A stretch of 37,994 nucleotides of DNA from Clostridium sp. CAG:575 (GTDB lineage Bacteria > Bacillota > Clostridia > TANB77 > CAG-508). The notes under the pieces are model-generated. The model was not told the DNA's origin and did not search any database. It worked only from the letters and a program-made list of their open reading frames with translations. A program made the position numbers and the translations under genes. Of the stretch, positions 7,278 through 16,290 are shown piece by piece; within the stretch, counting starts at the first letter, position 1; each line of letters starts with the position of its first letter. The stretch lies in the NCBI GenBank assembly GCA_000435535.1, contig FR884563.1, positions 1-37,994 on the forward strand, written 5' to 3'.

Positions 7278-9269
7278 TTAATAATTTATAAAAATTTTGC
7301 TACCTTTATTTACAACAACTCCTTCTGTTGGAGTTTGACCTAAAATAATTATATTTTCTTTATCTACTTCTTCTGAAAAATTCTCTACACTAAGTTCCAA
7401 TCCCAATTCTTTAACAGTCTTTTCCGCTTCTTTTATTGTCATTCCAACAATATTAGGAACTGTCACTTGTTCTACTGTTTCGATTTCATCTTGATTTCCC
7501 TTATTTACCTCTAAATATGGCAGAATTTCCCTAAATATCTGCCCTCCAACTGGTGCTGCCACACCACCTCCTTGGTGTCCTCCTTCTCCCGTTGGATTAT
7601 ATAATGTAATAAGCATTACAACTTGAGGGTCTTCTATTGGAGCAACACCAATAAAAGATGTTACATATTTATTTGTATTAACACCATCTTCTGAGGTTCC
7701 AGTTTTCCCTCCAATTCTGTATCCTGCAACTTTAGCATTTTTTCCTGTTCCTTCTGATACAACTGATTCCATCATACTTAGTACTTTTTCAGATGTATCT
7801 TTTGATATTACCTGTGATTTTACTTTTGTCTCTATCTCTGTTTTCTCTTTTGTTTCACTATCTACTATAGCTTTTACTATTCTTGGCTGGATTAAACTAC
7901 CTCCATTTGCTATTGCCGAAACTGCTGTAACTAATTGTAGTGGTGTTATTTCAAATCTTTGACCAAAACTTATTGTTGCAAGTTCAACTGGTCCTGCCTT
8001 ATTTTCTGCCAAAAATATACTTCCTGCTTCTCCTGGTAAATCAACTCCTGTTTTTTCTAACAATCCAAATTTTTGCAAATAACTATAATACGTATGAACT
8101 CCTATTTTTTGACCAAGTCCTATAAAAACTGGATTGCACGAATTCATTAAAGCAAGTCTTAAACTCTCTGGTCCATGTGGTCTATAATATCTCCAACATT
8201 TTATTCTTACACCTGCAACTTCTATTCCTCCAGTACAAGCAAATTGCCCTTGTTTATCTATATCTGTTACAAGTCCTTCCTCTAATGCTGCTGATGAAGT
8301 AATTGTTTTAAAAGTTGACCCTGGCTCATAAGTATCTGCAATCGCTCTATTCCTCCACACTGCTTGTAAGCTTTTCGTTTTTTCTGCCTGTTCAGCAGTA
8401 TCCCATATTCCTTTCAATTCTTCTGTATATGCTGCATACGGTTCATTTAAATTATAATCTGGATATGTAGCCATTGCCAATATATCCCCATTTTTTGGAT
8501 TCATAACCACAATATTTCCACCATCTGTGCAAACATTGTCAATACATGCTTCTTTTAAATATTTTTCTACAATTGATTGTATATTTGCATCAATCGTCAA
8601 AATTAAGTCATCTCCATCAACTGCTGCTACATACGTTTCTCCCTCTTCTCCAATTTCTCCACCTTTCGCATCTGTATGCCTTTTTATTGCTCCTTTTGTA
8701 CCAGAAAGTGTTTTGTCATATTTTGCTTCTACTCCGTCTAACCCTTGATTATCACTTCCACAAAATCCTATAATTTGGGCTGCTAAGTTATTGTTCGGAT
8801 AATATCTTTTTGTGTCTTCATCAATATTAATTCCTGTTGTAATATTATTTTCATCCATCCATTCTCTCAATTCATCTGCTTTTGACTTTTCAACCTTTTT
8901 TGCAATTGTCTCTATAGAACTTCTTTTGGTTACTTTTTTAAGAACAGCCTCATAATTCAAGTCAAATATTTCTGTTAATTTTTTGGCTACTGTTTCTTTA
9001 TCTTCTTTTTTAATATTTCCCGGGTTTACTGTAACTGTTTCTACAGTGCTACTTTGTGCTAACACTGTTCCTTTGCAATCATATATTGTTCCTCTTTTAG
9101 GATTTATATATCTATCTAATGTTTGCTGTTCATATGCTAATGCAGATAAATTTTTTCCGTCTATTAATTGTATATATCCTAGTCTGCCTATTAATACTGC
9201 TATTATTATAAATATAATAAATAATATATTTCTCATCCTTTTCTTAGTAGATAGATTTGTTTGAACCAT
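7278..9269 (-). CDS. Class B penicillin-binding protein with one PASTA domain (SpoVD/FtsI type)
   Basis: Peptidoglycan DD-transpeptidase working with a SEDS protein at the septum or in the spore cortex. The preferred start is the ATG at 9267-9269, 8 nt after AGAGG; an upstream in-frame GTG is too close to that site. Features are one N-terminal TM segment (about 17-38, counted from the GTG), a dimerisation region (about 50-200), and a transpeptidase with active-site STFK at about 321-324, SCN at about 380-382 and KTGT at about 525-528. A C-terminal PASTA domain starts at VTVPNIVGMTIKEAEK. A single PASTA and the position after mraZ-rsmH-ftsL fit SpoVD; vegetative FtsI is the alternative. Here it is separated from ftsL by about 5 kb of inserted sugar-related genes. 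Confidence 0.93.
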   Translation of the reverse strand: MVQTNLSTKKRMRNILFIIFIIIAVLIGRLGYIQLIDGKNLSALAYEQQTLDRYINPKRGTIYDCKGTVLAQSSTVETVTVNPGNIKKEDKETVAKKLTEIFDLNYEAVLKKVTKRSSIETIAKKVEKSKADELREWMDENNITTGINIDEDTKRYYPNNNLAAQIIGFCGSDNQGLDGVEAKYDKTLSGTKGAIKRHTDAKGGEIGEEGETYVAAVDGDDLILTIDANIQSIVEKYLKEACIDNVCTDGGNIVVMNPKNGDILAMATYPDYNLNEPYAAYTEELKGIWDTAEQAEKTKSLQAVWRNRAIADTYEPGSTFKTITSSAALEEGLVTDIDKQGQFACTGGIEVAGVRIKCWRYYRPHGPESLRLALMNSCNPVFIGLGQKIGVHTYYSYLQKFGLLEKTGVDLPGEAGSIFLAENKAGPVELATISFGQRFEITPLQLVTAVSAIANGGSLIQPRIVKAIVDSETKEKTEIETKVKSQVISKDTSEKVLSMMESVVSEGTGKNAKVAGYRIGGKTGTSEDGVNTNKYVTSFIGVAPIEDPQVVMLITLYNPTGEGGHQGGGVAAPVGGQIFREILPYLEVNKGNQDEIETVEQVTVPNIVGMTIKEAEKTVKELGLELSVENFSEEVDKENIIILGQTPTEGVVVNKGSKIFINY

Positions 9270-9320
9270 AAAAAACACCTCTATAATATTTATTAGAAGT
9301 GTATTAAATTATTCATACTA

Positions 9321-9350
9321 TTTACATGATACAAAAATCCATGATATAAT
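9321..9350 (+). promoter_or_regulatory. Promoter of the ROK gene
   Basis: TTTACA (9321-9326) and a perfect TATAAT (9345-9350) with an 18-bp spacer (17 if TTACAT is used) lie in the divergent gap between pbp and the ROK gene, followed 13 bp later by GGAGG. Confidence 0.65.
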
Positions 9351-9376
9351 TAAAAAAAATTTTGGAGGTATACAAT

Positions 9377-10186
9377 ATGAAAAATTATTGTGGCATTGAC
9401 ATTGGTTGTACTAATATCAAAATGGTGGCAATGATAAATAACATTCCACATCATAAAATAATTAGTTCCGGTGATTCTTTTACTCGGGAAGAATTAATTG
9501 ACTGTATTTATGAATTTTATTCATCGTTTGATGCAAATTTTAGTGGACTTGGAATTGCTTTTTCTGGGTATACATTTGATTCAATTACAGTAAGTAAAAC
9601 TTCTTTACAGTGCCTTGAAAATTTATCTACTATGGACTTTGAAAAACTACATTGTAATAATATCCACTTAATTAATGATTCAAATGCAACTGCTTTAGCT
9701 GGACTTACAGAATATCCAACTGCAAAAGTATTAGTAGGTATTACAAATGGAACAGGAATCGGCTGTGGTGTTGTTATTAACGGTCATCTTTTTACCGGAA
9801 GTAATCATATACTCGGTGAAATTTATGGTAATACTGTTATTGAAAATAATAATATCACAAAAATCGGCCGAATTTGTTCCGGCTCTAAAATTCTAAAAAA
9901 ATTATCAGAAAAACCTAATGATCCTATTTTTGCAAAAGAGATTTTACAAGAAGCTAGTATTAACCTTGGCAATTTGCTTATTAGCATAATACATCTTTAC
10001 AATCCTGATGTTTTATATTTTTCAGGAGGCGGTTTTTCTTTAGAAAATTTATTAGAAGATAGTATAACTTATGCCAAACAATTAGTTTATCCTGACTTTC
10101 TTGTTAATCTTACTTTTGTAAACAGCTCTTACCATGATTTTGCTGGATGTTTTGGAGCTATCAAATATGTACAAATGAATGAATAA
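9377..10186 (+). CDS. ROK-family sugar kinase-like protein
   Basis: Actin-like ATPase-fold protein, probably phosphorylating a sugar. The ATG at 9377, 8 nt after GGAGG, is preferred over an upstream TTG. Motifs are CGIDIGCTNIKMVAM (phosphate 1, residues 4-18), INDSNATALAG (catalytic Asp), GITNGTGIGCGVVING (phosphate 2), HILGEIYG, and YFSGGGFSLENLL (adenosine). The zinc-binding CxCGxxGCxE cluster usual in ROK kinases is absent: after GEIYG comes VIENN and GRICSGSKIL. At 269 aa it is shorter than the usual ~300. It contains an in-frame CGG at 9485 that must be read as Arg here, unlike the five broken genes. It faces the GH3 gene and shares a terminator with it, so it may act on a sugar released by that enzyme. 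Confidence 0.82.
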   Translation: MKNYCGIDIGCTNIKMVAMINNIPHHKIISSGDSFTREELIDCIYEFYSSFDANFSGLGIAFSGYTFDSITVSKTSLQCLENLSTMDFEKLHCNNIHLINDSNATALAGLTEYPTAKVLVGITNGTGIGCGVVINGHLFTGSNHILGEIYGNTVIENNNITKIGRICSGSKILKKLSEKPNDPIFAKEILQEASINLGNLLISIIHLYNPDVLYFSGGGFSLENLLEDSITYAKQLVYPDFLVNLTFVNSSYHDFAGCFGAIKYVQMNE

Positions 10187-10199
10187 AATTTAGCTTGCA

Positions 10200-10234
10200 A
10201 AAACGGTAATTGCTTTTTTAACAATTACCGTTTT
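10200..10234. terminator. Bidirectional terminator between the ROK and GH3-HAD genes
   Basis: AAAACGGTAATTG pairs with CAATTACCGTTTT around a short T-rich loop, a strong stem flanked by A- and T-rich tails. It overlaps the last codons of the GH3-HAD gene and serves both convergent genes. Confidence 0.8.
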
Positions 10235-13200
10235 GTCCTTTTAAAATTTTTTCCAAAACTTTCGCAAGCCCATCATTATTATTTGTATCAGTTACAAAAT
10301 TAGCTTCTTTTTTTATATCATCTACTGCATTTCCCATAGCTATAGAGTTTGGTGTTACTTTAAACATTGAAATATCATTTTCTCCATCTCCTATAACTAC
10401 AATTTCATTTTTCTTCAAACCTAGATATTTACTAACAACATCTACAGCATTACCTTTTGTCGAATTTACACTTGTTATATCGCAATAATAACTTTTACTA
10501 GGTAGTAAGTCCGGATTACTCATTCTTTTAGATTTATTAACAATTTTTACATTTGATATTCCTTGTACAAACTTCTCAATTTCATACATTTTTTCAAAAT
10601 TTCTATTACACATAACACATTGAATGATTTTTTTAGTATTTATTATTTCTATCAATTCATTATTATCTTTTACCATTTTCTTTTCATCTTCATAAAACGC
10701 CTCATTTAATGCTACTTCTTGCCCATATTGTAATGAAATTTTATAATTGTTTTTCTGTGCATATCCCAATAATTTAAGAACACCATCTTTCTCCATTTCA
10801 TTACTCAATATCTCCTGTTTCTGTACTACATCAAAAGCTGCAGCTCCATTTGAAGAAATTAAATATGGACTAGTATTAAATTCCTCTTGTAATTTTAATG
10901 TTGCATTTGTAGATCTTCCTGATGCAATTATAATTCTTATTCCCTTTTTCCTACATTCATGTATTGCATTTTTCGTTTTTTCTGTAATTTTCCCATCATC
11001 ATTTAATGTTGTACCATCAATATCAATAAAAACTGCTTTTATATTTTTTAGAATATATTGCAAATATTTATTTATAAATTCACATTGAATGTTATCTTTA
11101 TTATTTTTTGCTATATCTAATAATTCATCAACCATTTTTTTGGTGTATCCACTACTTTTCTTTTCATAAAACTTTTTCAATGGTTTTTGAATATCCATCA
11201 TTACCTTTGTAGCCTTATTAACATCCTGTTTATCAAGTAATTCTTGCATTCTTTGCATTTCATTTTCATAGATATATTTACCTACTTTTGTATTCTTTAT
11301 TTGTTCTAACGTATTTTCATCTGTAATATCTTCTAACTTCAATTCTCTATCTGGTATTTTAGCACCTAAAATAGTTTCAAAATCTTTATCTGTAATATTT
11401 TGAATATCAGCATCAATATAAGCTTTTGGATATTTTTCTTTTATTTTCAAATCATTTGATTTAAGTTCTATATCTGCTTCCAATTTAATATCTCTACTTG
11501 AAGCTCCTATAAGAATTTTATATCTTCCCTGTTCAACTGACCATTTTTTTGTCTCTGGATTAAAATATTCAAAAGAGTCTTTATTTAATGTTATTTCTAC
11601 TTTCTTTTCTTCCCCTTTTTTCAACTCGATCTTAACAAATTCTTTTAATTCTTTACTTGGTTTAAATATATTAGGATTTTCTTGTTTTATATATATCTGA
11701 GCAATCTCTTTCCCATCACATTTTCCTACATTTTTAATATAAAATTCTATATTAAATTTATCATTTTCATTTGTTACTTTAAGATTTTTATATTCAAATT
11801 GTGTATAACTCATTCCAAATCCAAATGGAAATAATACTTCTTTATTTGCTTTATCATAATATCTATATCCAACATAAATTGCTTCTTGATATTCTACACT
11901 TACCTCTGTTCCTGGAAAATTTTTAAAACATGGTGTATCTTCTATTCTTAATGGATATGTTTCTGCTAATTTTCCACTAGGATTTACCTTTCCAATTAAA
12001 CACTTAACCATTGCCTTTGCACCTGCTTCTCCTCCTAAGTATCCAGTTATTATTCCTTTTACTTTATCCTTCCATGGCATAGCAATTGGTGCTCCATTTG
12101 ATAATACAATTACAACATTTTGATTAACTTCACAAATCTTATCTATTAAATTATTTTGATTGTTCGGAATATCTAAAATAGTTCTATCCATTCCCTCTGA
12201 CTCATAATTTTCTGTAAGTCCTGCAAATATCAAAACAACATCATTTACTTTCGCTATTTTTATTGCTTCTTGCTGTAATTTTTCTTCTTCCTCTTTATTT
12301 TTTTCAATTCTATTATACCCTTGTGCATATTCAATATCTATATTTTCATTTTTAAACGATTCTATTGCATTTTCTATTTTATAAGGATTTATTGTTGAGC
12401 TTCCTGCACCTTGATATCTTGGGTTTTCTGCCATATCTCCAATAATTGCAATTTTTTGTTTTCTCAATGGTAAAATATTATTTTCATTTTTAAGCAAAAC
12501 AATTGAATTTTCTGCTATTTCTTCTGCTATTCTATGATGTTCATCTTGAGTATAATTATCTATTTTTTTATCTTTTTTTGCTTTGAATACTATTCTTAAA
12601 ATTCTATCTATAATATTATCTAAATATTCTTCTTTTACTTTTCCTTCTTTTACTGCTTCTATGATTTCATTTATTCCATTTCCTCTTCCACCAGGCATTT
12701 CTAATTCATTTCCTGCAAGTAAACCTTTTACTCTATCATTTTCTGCACCCCAATCAGTTATTACTATTCCATCAAAATTCCATTCATTTTTTAATATATC
12801 TATTATCTTTTTATTTTCAGTACAGTATTCTCCATTTATTTTATTATACGCACTCATTACAGCCCATGGCTGTGCATCTTTTACAATTATCTCAAATGGT
12901 TTTAAATAAATTTCTCTTAATGTTCTTTCATCTATTACTGTGTTAATTGTTCTCCTTCTATTTTCTTGATTATTAGCTGCAAAATGTTTTACACATGCAC
13001 CCACTCCATTCTCTTGCATTCCTTTTACATATTCTGCTCCAATTTTTCCACTTAAAAAGGGATCTTCTGAGAAATACTCAAAATTTCTTCCGCATAATGG
13101 AGATCTTTTTATATTTACTCCTGGTCCTAAAACAATATCAACTTCTTCTCTAACAGCTTCTTTCCCTATAGTTTTCCCCATTTTATATGCAAGCTGTTTA

Positions 13201-13436
13201 TCCCATGAGTTAGCAATAGTAGCACCACTAGGAAAACATGTTGAAACTTCACTTTTATTTATTCCTAAATTATCTGCCTTTGTTTTTTGCACCCTAAGTC
13301 CATGTGGTCCATCTGACATTTTTATACTAGGTATACCAAGTCTTTCTAATCCTTTACTATTCCAATAATCTTGTCCTACACATAACATAGCTTTTTCTTC
13401 TAATGTCATTTTATTAATTATATCTTTATACTTCAT
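10218..13436 (-). CDS. GH3 beta-glycosidase fused to a C-terminal Cof-type HAD phosphatase
   Basis: Two enzymes in one 1072-aa chain with no signal peptide. Residues ~1-690 are a full glycoside hydrolase family 3 beta-glucosidase: N-terminal barrel with KMSDGPHGLR, VKHFAANNQENRR and nucleophile Asp228 in IVITDWGA; a second domain with GDMAENPRYQGAGSS; and a fibronectin-III-like domain near GKEIAQIYI and PSKELKEFVKIEL. A clostridial GH3 C-terminal extension runs to ~795. Residues ~799-1072 are a complete Cof/HAD-IIB hydrolase: VFIDIDGTTL (nucleophile Asp), IIIASGRS, SSNGAAAF and VIGDGENDISM. GH3 plus HAD in one chain is not an arrangement I know; it suggests coupling of glycoside cleavage to sugar-phosphate dephosphorylation. 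No in-frame CGG was seen in this long gene. Confidence 0.93.
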   Translation of the reverse strand: MKYKDIINKMTLEEKAMLCVGQDYWNSKGLERLGIPSIKMSDGPHGLRVQKTKADNLGINKSEVSTCFPSGATIANSWDKQLAYKMGKTIGKEAVREEVDIVLGPGVNIKRSPLCGRNFEYFSEDPFLSGKIGAEYVKGMQENGVGACVKHFAANNQENRRRTINTVIDERTLREIYLKPFEIIVKDAQPWAVMSAYNKINGEYCTENKKIIDILKNEWNFDGIVITDWGAENDRVKGLLAGNELEMPGGRGNGINEIIEAVKEGKVKEEYLDNIIDRILRIVFKAKKDKKIDNYTQDEHHRIAEEIAENSIVLLKNENNILPLRKQKIAIIGDMAENPRYQGAGSSTINPYKIENAIESFKNENIDIEYAQGYNRIEKNKEEEEKLQQEAIKIAKVNDVVLIFAGLTENYESEGMDRTILDIPNNQNNLIDKICEVNQNVVIVLSNGAPIAMPWKDKVKGIITGYLGGEAGAKAMVKCLIGKVNPSGKLAETYPLRIEDTPCFKNFPGTEVSVEYQEAIYVGYRYYDKANKEVLFPFGFGMSYTQFEYKNLKVTNENDKFNIEFYIKNVGKCDGKEIAQIYIKQENPNIFKPSKELKEFVKIELKKGEEKKVEITLNKDSFEYFNPETKKWSVEQGRYKILIGASSRDIKLEADIELKSNDLKIKEKYPKAYIDADIQNITDKDFETILGAKIPDRELKLEDITDENTLEQIKNTKVGKYIYENEMQRMQELLDKQDVNKATKVMMDIQKPLKKFYEKKSSGYTKKMVDELLDIAKNNKDNIQCEFINKYLQYILKNIKAVFIDIDGTTLNDDGKITEKTKNAIHECRKKGIRIIIASGRSTNATLKLQEEFNTSPYLISSNGAAAFDVVQKQEILSNEMEKDGVLKLLGYAQKNNYKISLQYGQEVALNEAFYEDEKKMVKDNNELIEIINTKKIIQCVMCNRNFEKMYEIEKFVQGISNVKIVNKSKRMSNPDLLPSKSYYCDITSVNSTKGNAVDVVSKYLGLKKNEIVVIGDGENDISMFKVTPNSIAMGNAVDDIKKEANFVTDTNNNDGLAKVLEKILKGQNGNC

Positions 13437-13503
13437 TTTTTACCCCTTTATAATAAATTTATAATACTAATATACAACATATCAAATATTTTTTCAATAT
13501 TGC

Positions 13504-13532
13504 TTGACTTCTCTGTTTTTTATTACTATAAT
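13504..13532 (+). promoter_or_regulatory. Sigma-A promoter of the GT2 gene
   Basis: TTGACT (13504-13509), 17-bp spacer and perfect TATAAT (13527-13532), in the divergent gap between GH3-HAD and GT2. This is the best consensus promoter in the window. Confidence 0.8.
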
Positions 13533-13597
13533 CAATTAAATTTATATTGGTTACTTATTTTTGCAAAAATTTGCATCTATAAAAGGAGGAAATGCTT

Positions 13598-14467
13598 ATG
13601 TTATTTAGTATTATTATTCCAGTTTTTAATGCAGAACACAGTATCCGGAAATGTATTGATAGTGTCTTAAATCAAGCATTTTTAGATTTTGAGGTTCTAC
13701 TAATAAATGATGGTTCTACAGATGATACCGAGAAAATATTAACTGAATATTCTTGCAAAGACTCAAGAATTAAAGTTTTTACTTTTCCTAATAGTGGTGT
13801 TGGAATTTCGAGAAGAAGAGGAATCTCTTTAGCTCAAGGTCAGTATGTAATTTTTGTTGATGCAGATGATTCTATTAATCCAGAATTGTTGCAAAAACTT
13901 GCTACTCCGATTTCTTCTTATGCACCTGATATCATCCGTTATCAAAGTAAGATTATTAATGACAATGAATCTAAAGATCATGAGAGATATAATTACTTTG
14001 ACTCAGACCGTTTATATAATGGATTGGAAGCATTAAAGTTATGGTCAAAATCAGGCAAAAAATATGCAGTTTACTGGTTATTTTGTTTTAAAAAGACTGT
14101 TTTTACAAATTTACTCTTCGTACCAGATTTAAAGTGTTATGAAGATGTTGCTTTAATACCTTTGCTTATTGCAAGTGTTAATTATGTTACAATAATAGAC
14201 TATGTAGGTTATAATTATAGCTATGGTAATTGTACAAGTCTTACAAATCTAAATACGTATTCTGCTGAACGAGCACGAGCTTATGATTTTTTTGCTGCAT
14301 ATGATTTTGCAGTCCGAAATTTTATAAAATTAGATAATATCACAAGTTCCGATATTGCATTTTTCATTAGTGATTATAATCAAAGACTAATTGGTAAATA
14401 TAATTCACTTAATGAAGAATTGAAAAAAGAACTTAAACAAATGTTAGCCTCAAGAGTAACTTTATAA
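13598..14467 (+). CDS. Family 2 glycosyltransferase
   Basis: Inverting GT-A sugar transferase, probably acting on cell-surface glycan. The second ATG (13598) is chosen because AGGAGG at 13584-13589 is 8 nt away, whereas the first ATG is only 2 nt away. The N-terminal domain has FSIIIPVFNAEHSIRKCIDS, LINDGSTDDTEKIL (nucleotide-sugar Asp), the VDADDS (DxD-like) motif and FKKTVF. At about 289 aa it is a standard single-domain length; no TM helices. It carries an in-frame CGG at 13646 encoding a conserved Arg, and uses CGA three times, unlike pflB. With the ROK and GH3-HAD genes it forms a sugar block inserted into the dcw cluster. Confidence 0.88.
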   Translation: MLFSIIIPVFNAEHSIRKCIDSVLNQAFLDFEVLLINDGSTDDTEKILTEYSCKDSRIKVFTFPNSGVGISRRRGISLAQGQYVIFVDADDSINPELLQKLATPISSYAPDIIRYQSKIINDNESKDHERYNYFDSDRLYNGLEALKLWSKSGKKYAVYWLFCFKKTVFTNLLFVPDLKCYEDVALIPLLIASVNYVTIIDYVGYNYSYGNCTSLTNLNTYSAERARAYDFFAAYDFAVRNFIKLDNITSSDIAFFISDYNQRLIGKYNSLNEELKKELKQMLASRVTL

Positions 14468-14469
14468 AA

Positions 14470-14535
14470 CACATAAAATTTATAAAAATTTTATGTGCAA
14501 GTAATAAACGCAGAATACTATATGTTATTCTGCGT
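14470..14535. terminator. Two terminator hairpins between convergent GT2 and ftsL-like genes
   Basis: The first hairpin pairs CACATAAAATT with AATTTTATGTG (14470-14497). The second pairs ACGCAGAATA with TATTCTGCGT (14508-14535) and is followed by a T-rich stretch. Together they separate the plus-strand GT2 gene from the minus-strand division gene ending at 14539. Confidence 0.7.
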
Positions 14536-14538
14536 CAT

Positions 14539-15036
14539 TTATTTATTCAAAATTTTATCTATTAACTCTGAAAACCAACTTTTTTGTTCTTCAATAACTA
14601 CCTTTTCTGAAGCTGATTCTACATAATCTTTTTTAGGTAATGATATATAAACAGTTTGTTTACTTGTCAATTTTACCATTCCTAATTCTTCTTTTGCAAC
14701 CTTTTCAATATTGCTCATATTTAAACTATTTTCAATACTTACCTTTAACTGTTCATTTTCTTTTTGGATTGCTGCCAATTCTTTCTTTTGGCTTTGAATC
14801 TGATTAAATTTTTTATCTATTTGTGAGTTTCTACAACTTATAGTAAGTAATAATAAAAATATTCCTACAACAGTAACTGTAATCTTTAATTGTTTTTTTC
14901 TTTGACCTTTTGATATTTTTATTTGTTGTCTTGGTACATCTTTTACAACTTTTACATTTGGTTTCTTTTCTCTTTTAATAACATTTGGTTCTAATTTTCT
15001 TGGGCTTGTACCAAACTGATATGGATTACCTCCCAT
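14539..15036 (-). CDS. FtsL/DivIC-like septum protein
   Basis: Small bitopic divisome protein that would bridge the FtsW/PBP pair. The 165 aa consist of a basic cytoplasmic N-terminus (about 1-50), one TM helix at about 51-68 (ITVTVVGIFLLLLTI), then a coiled coil (FNQIQSQKKELAAIQKENEQ) and the motif NIEKVAKEELGMVKLT typical of FtsL. It is a weakly conserved family, so the call rests on topology and position directly after rsmH (24-bp gap) in the dcw order. In most relatives pbp follows at once; here the sugar block intervenes. Confidence 0.82.
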   Translation of the reverse strand: MGGNPYQFGTSPRKLEPNVIKREKKPNVKVVKDVPRQQIKISKGQRKKQLKITVTVVGIFLLLLTISCRNSQIDKKFNQIQSQKKELAAIQKENEQLKVSIENSLNMSNIEKVAKEELGMVKLTSKQTVYISLPKKDYVESASEKVVIEEQKSWFSELIDKILNK

Positions 15037-15060
15037 AAGTTATTTCACCTCACTTTCTTT

Positions 15061-15991
15061 CTAAATCTTTTCAAAAATTCTCAATTTTGCACTTTTACTT
15101 CTTGAATTCTGTTCTTGTTCTTCTAAACTTGCTACTATTGGTTTTCTTGTTATTATTTTTCCTAAAGACTTTGCTCCACACATACAATATGGTAAATCAC
15201 TAGGACAAATACATTTTCCTTTTGCATCCAACATCGCATTTTTTACTGCTCTATCTTCCAAAGAATGAAATGTTATGATACATAATCTTCCTTGTGGTTT
15301 TAAACAATCTATGCAATCCATTACAGTATTATATAATGGTTTTATTTCATTGTTTACTTCAATTCTAATTGCTTGAAATGTCCTTTTTGCTGGATGTCCA
15401 TCTTTTTGTTTTGATTTTGGAATTGATTTTTCTATTATTTCTACTAGTTGTTTTGTGGTTTCAATTTTTTGATTTTTTCTTATTTCACAAATATTTTTCG
15501 CAATCTGTCTTGAAAATCTTTCTTCTCCATATTGATAAATAATATTAGCTAGCTCTTCTTCTTTATAATTGTTAACAACATATTCTGCTGTCAACTCTTG
15601 AGTTTTATCCATCCTCATATCTAATCTATTTTCGCCTAAATAGCTAAAGCCTCTATTTCTTTCATCTAATTGATATGAAGATACTCCCAAATCTAACAAA
15701 ATTCCATCCACTGAATCAATTTCAAGATTTTCTAATATTTTCTTTATATTATCATGGTTATCTTTTACAAATTTTACATTTTGGAATTGTCTTAAATTTT
15801 CTTTTGCTGCTTTTAATGCATCATCATCTCTATCAATTCCAATTAGCAAACCGCTCTTAGATAATCTTTTTGCTATTTCTTTACTATGTCCTGCTCCTCC
15901 GAAGAGTTCCATCAACATAAATTCCATCCGGTTTTATTGATAAGCCTTGTATGCATTCTTCTAACATGACTGGTTTATGTTTAAATTCCAA
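15061..15991 (-). CDS. rsmH: 16S rRNA m4C1402 methyltransferase RsmH, interrupted by a CGG +1 frameshift
   Basis: SAM-dependent methyltransferase that N4-methylates C1402 of 16S rRNA. The true start is probably the TTG at 15989-15991, after AGAGGTGG, giving the family N-terminus [16 protein letters not shown], then [11 protein letters not shown]. The next zero-frame codon is CGG (15899-15901), leading to an early stop. Skipping its C gives [19 protein letters not shown], the SAM-binding motif. Total 309 aa, normal length. Downstream landmarks [39 protein letters not shown] and [12 protein letters not shown] are intact. An internal in-frame ATG at 15927 would lose the first half of the SAM motif, so it is unlikely to make an active enzyme. 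A hairpin lies about 37 bp upstream of the start. Confidence 0.9.
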
Positions 15992-16027
15992 TTTTCCACC
16001 TCTTAAATTTTGTTGCTATTTATCTGC

Positions 16028-16062
16028 AAAAAAGCAACTAGTATATTACCAGTTGCTTTTTT
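16028..16062 (-). terminator. Intra-operon terminator/attenuator-like hairpin between mraZ and rsmH
   Basis: On the minus strand AAAAAAGCAACT pairs perfectly with AGTTGCTTTTTT around an 11-nt loop, with a T-run in the 3' arm. It lies about 37 bp before the rsmH start. The stem is symmetric, so it could also work on the plus strand, but no plus-strand gene needs it. Confidence 0.65.
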
Positions 16063-16095
16063 ATTTCATGCTTTATCTTTTGGTATTTTAAAGAC

Positions 16096-16290
16096 CTTTT
16101 GTAACTTATTATTTTACTTTTGTTTTTTAAGGCTTTTGTTAATTTTTATATTTATCTTCATTTGTAAAAAATTTTAACTTTTGTATTATTGCTTTTGTAT
16201 GCTTTTCTTTTGTAAAGAATCATTTGTTTTTTATCTTTTGTATTCTTATCTTTAGTACTATCATCTTTTGTTCTTTAATCTTTCTTTTGT
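16096..16290 (-). repeat. Irregular ACAAAAG heptamer cluster in the mraZ-rsmH leader
   Basis: ACAAAAG (minus strand) occurs nine times by eye in about 195 nt of untranslated sequence between mraZ and rsmH, plus several one-off variants, at spacings of roughly 11-40 nt. There is no ORF of note. Such a purine-rich repeated motif in a leader could be multiple sites for an RNA-binding protein, or just low-complexity drift. This describes the gap 15992-16343 together with the hairpin. Confidence 0.5.

Noticed and set aside
8527..8773. Plus-strand ORFs opposite pbp and other minus-strand genes
   Set aside because: They are antisense shadows of well-supported genes, with no ribosome binding sites and hydrophobic, low-complexity translations.
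13598..14467. General failure to decode all CGN codons
   Set aside because: CGT is common in pflB and CGA occurs in conserved Arg positions in pflA and GT2, so only CGG behaves unusually.
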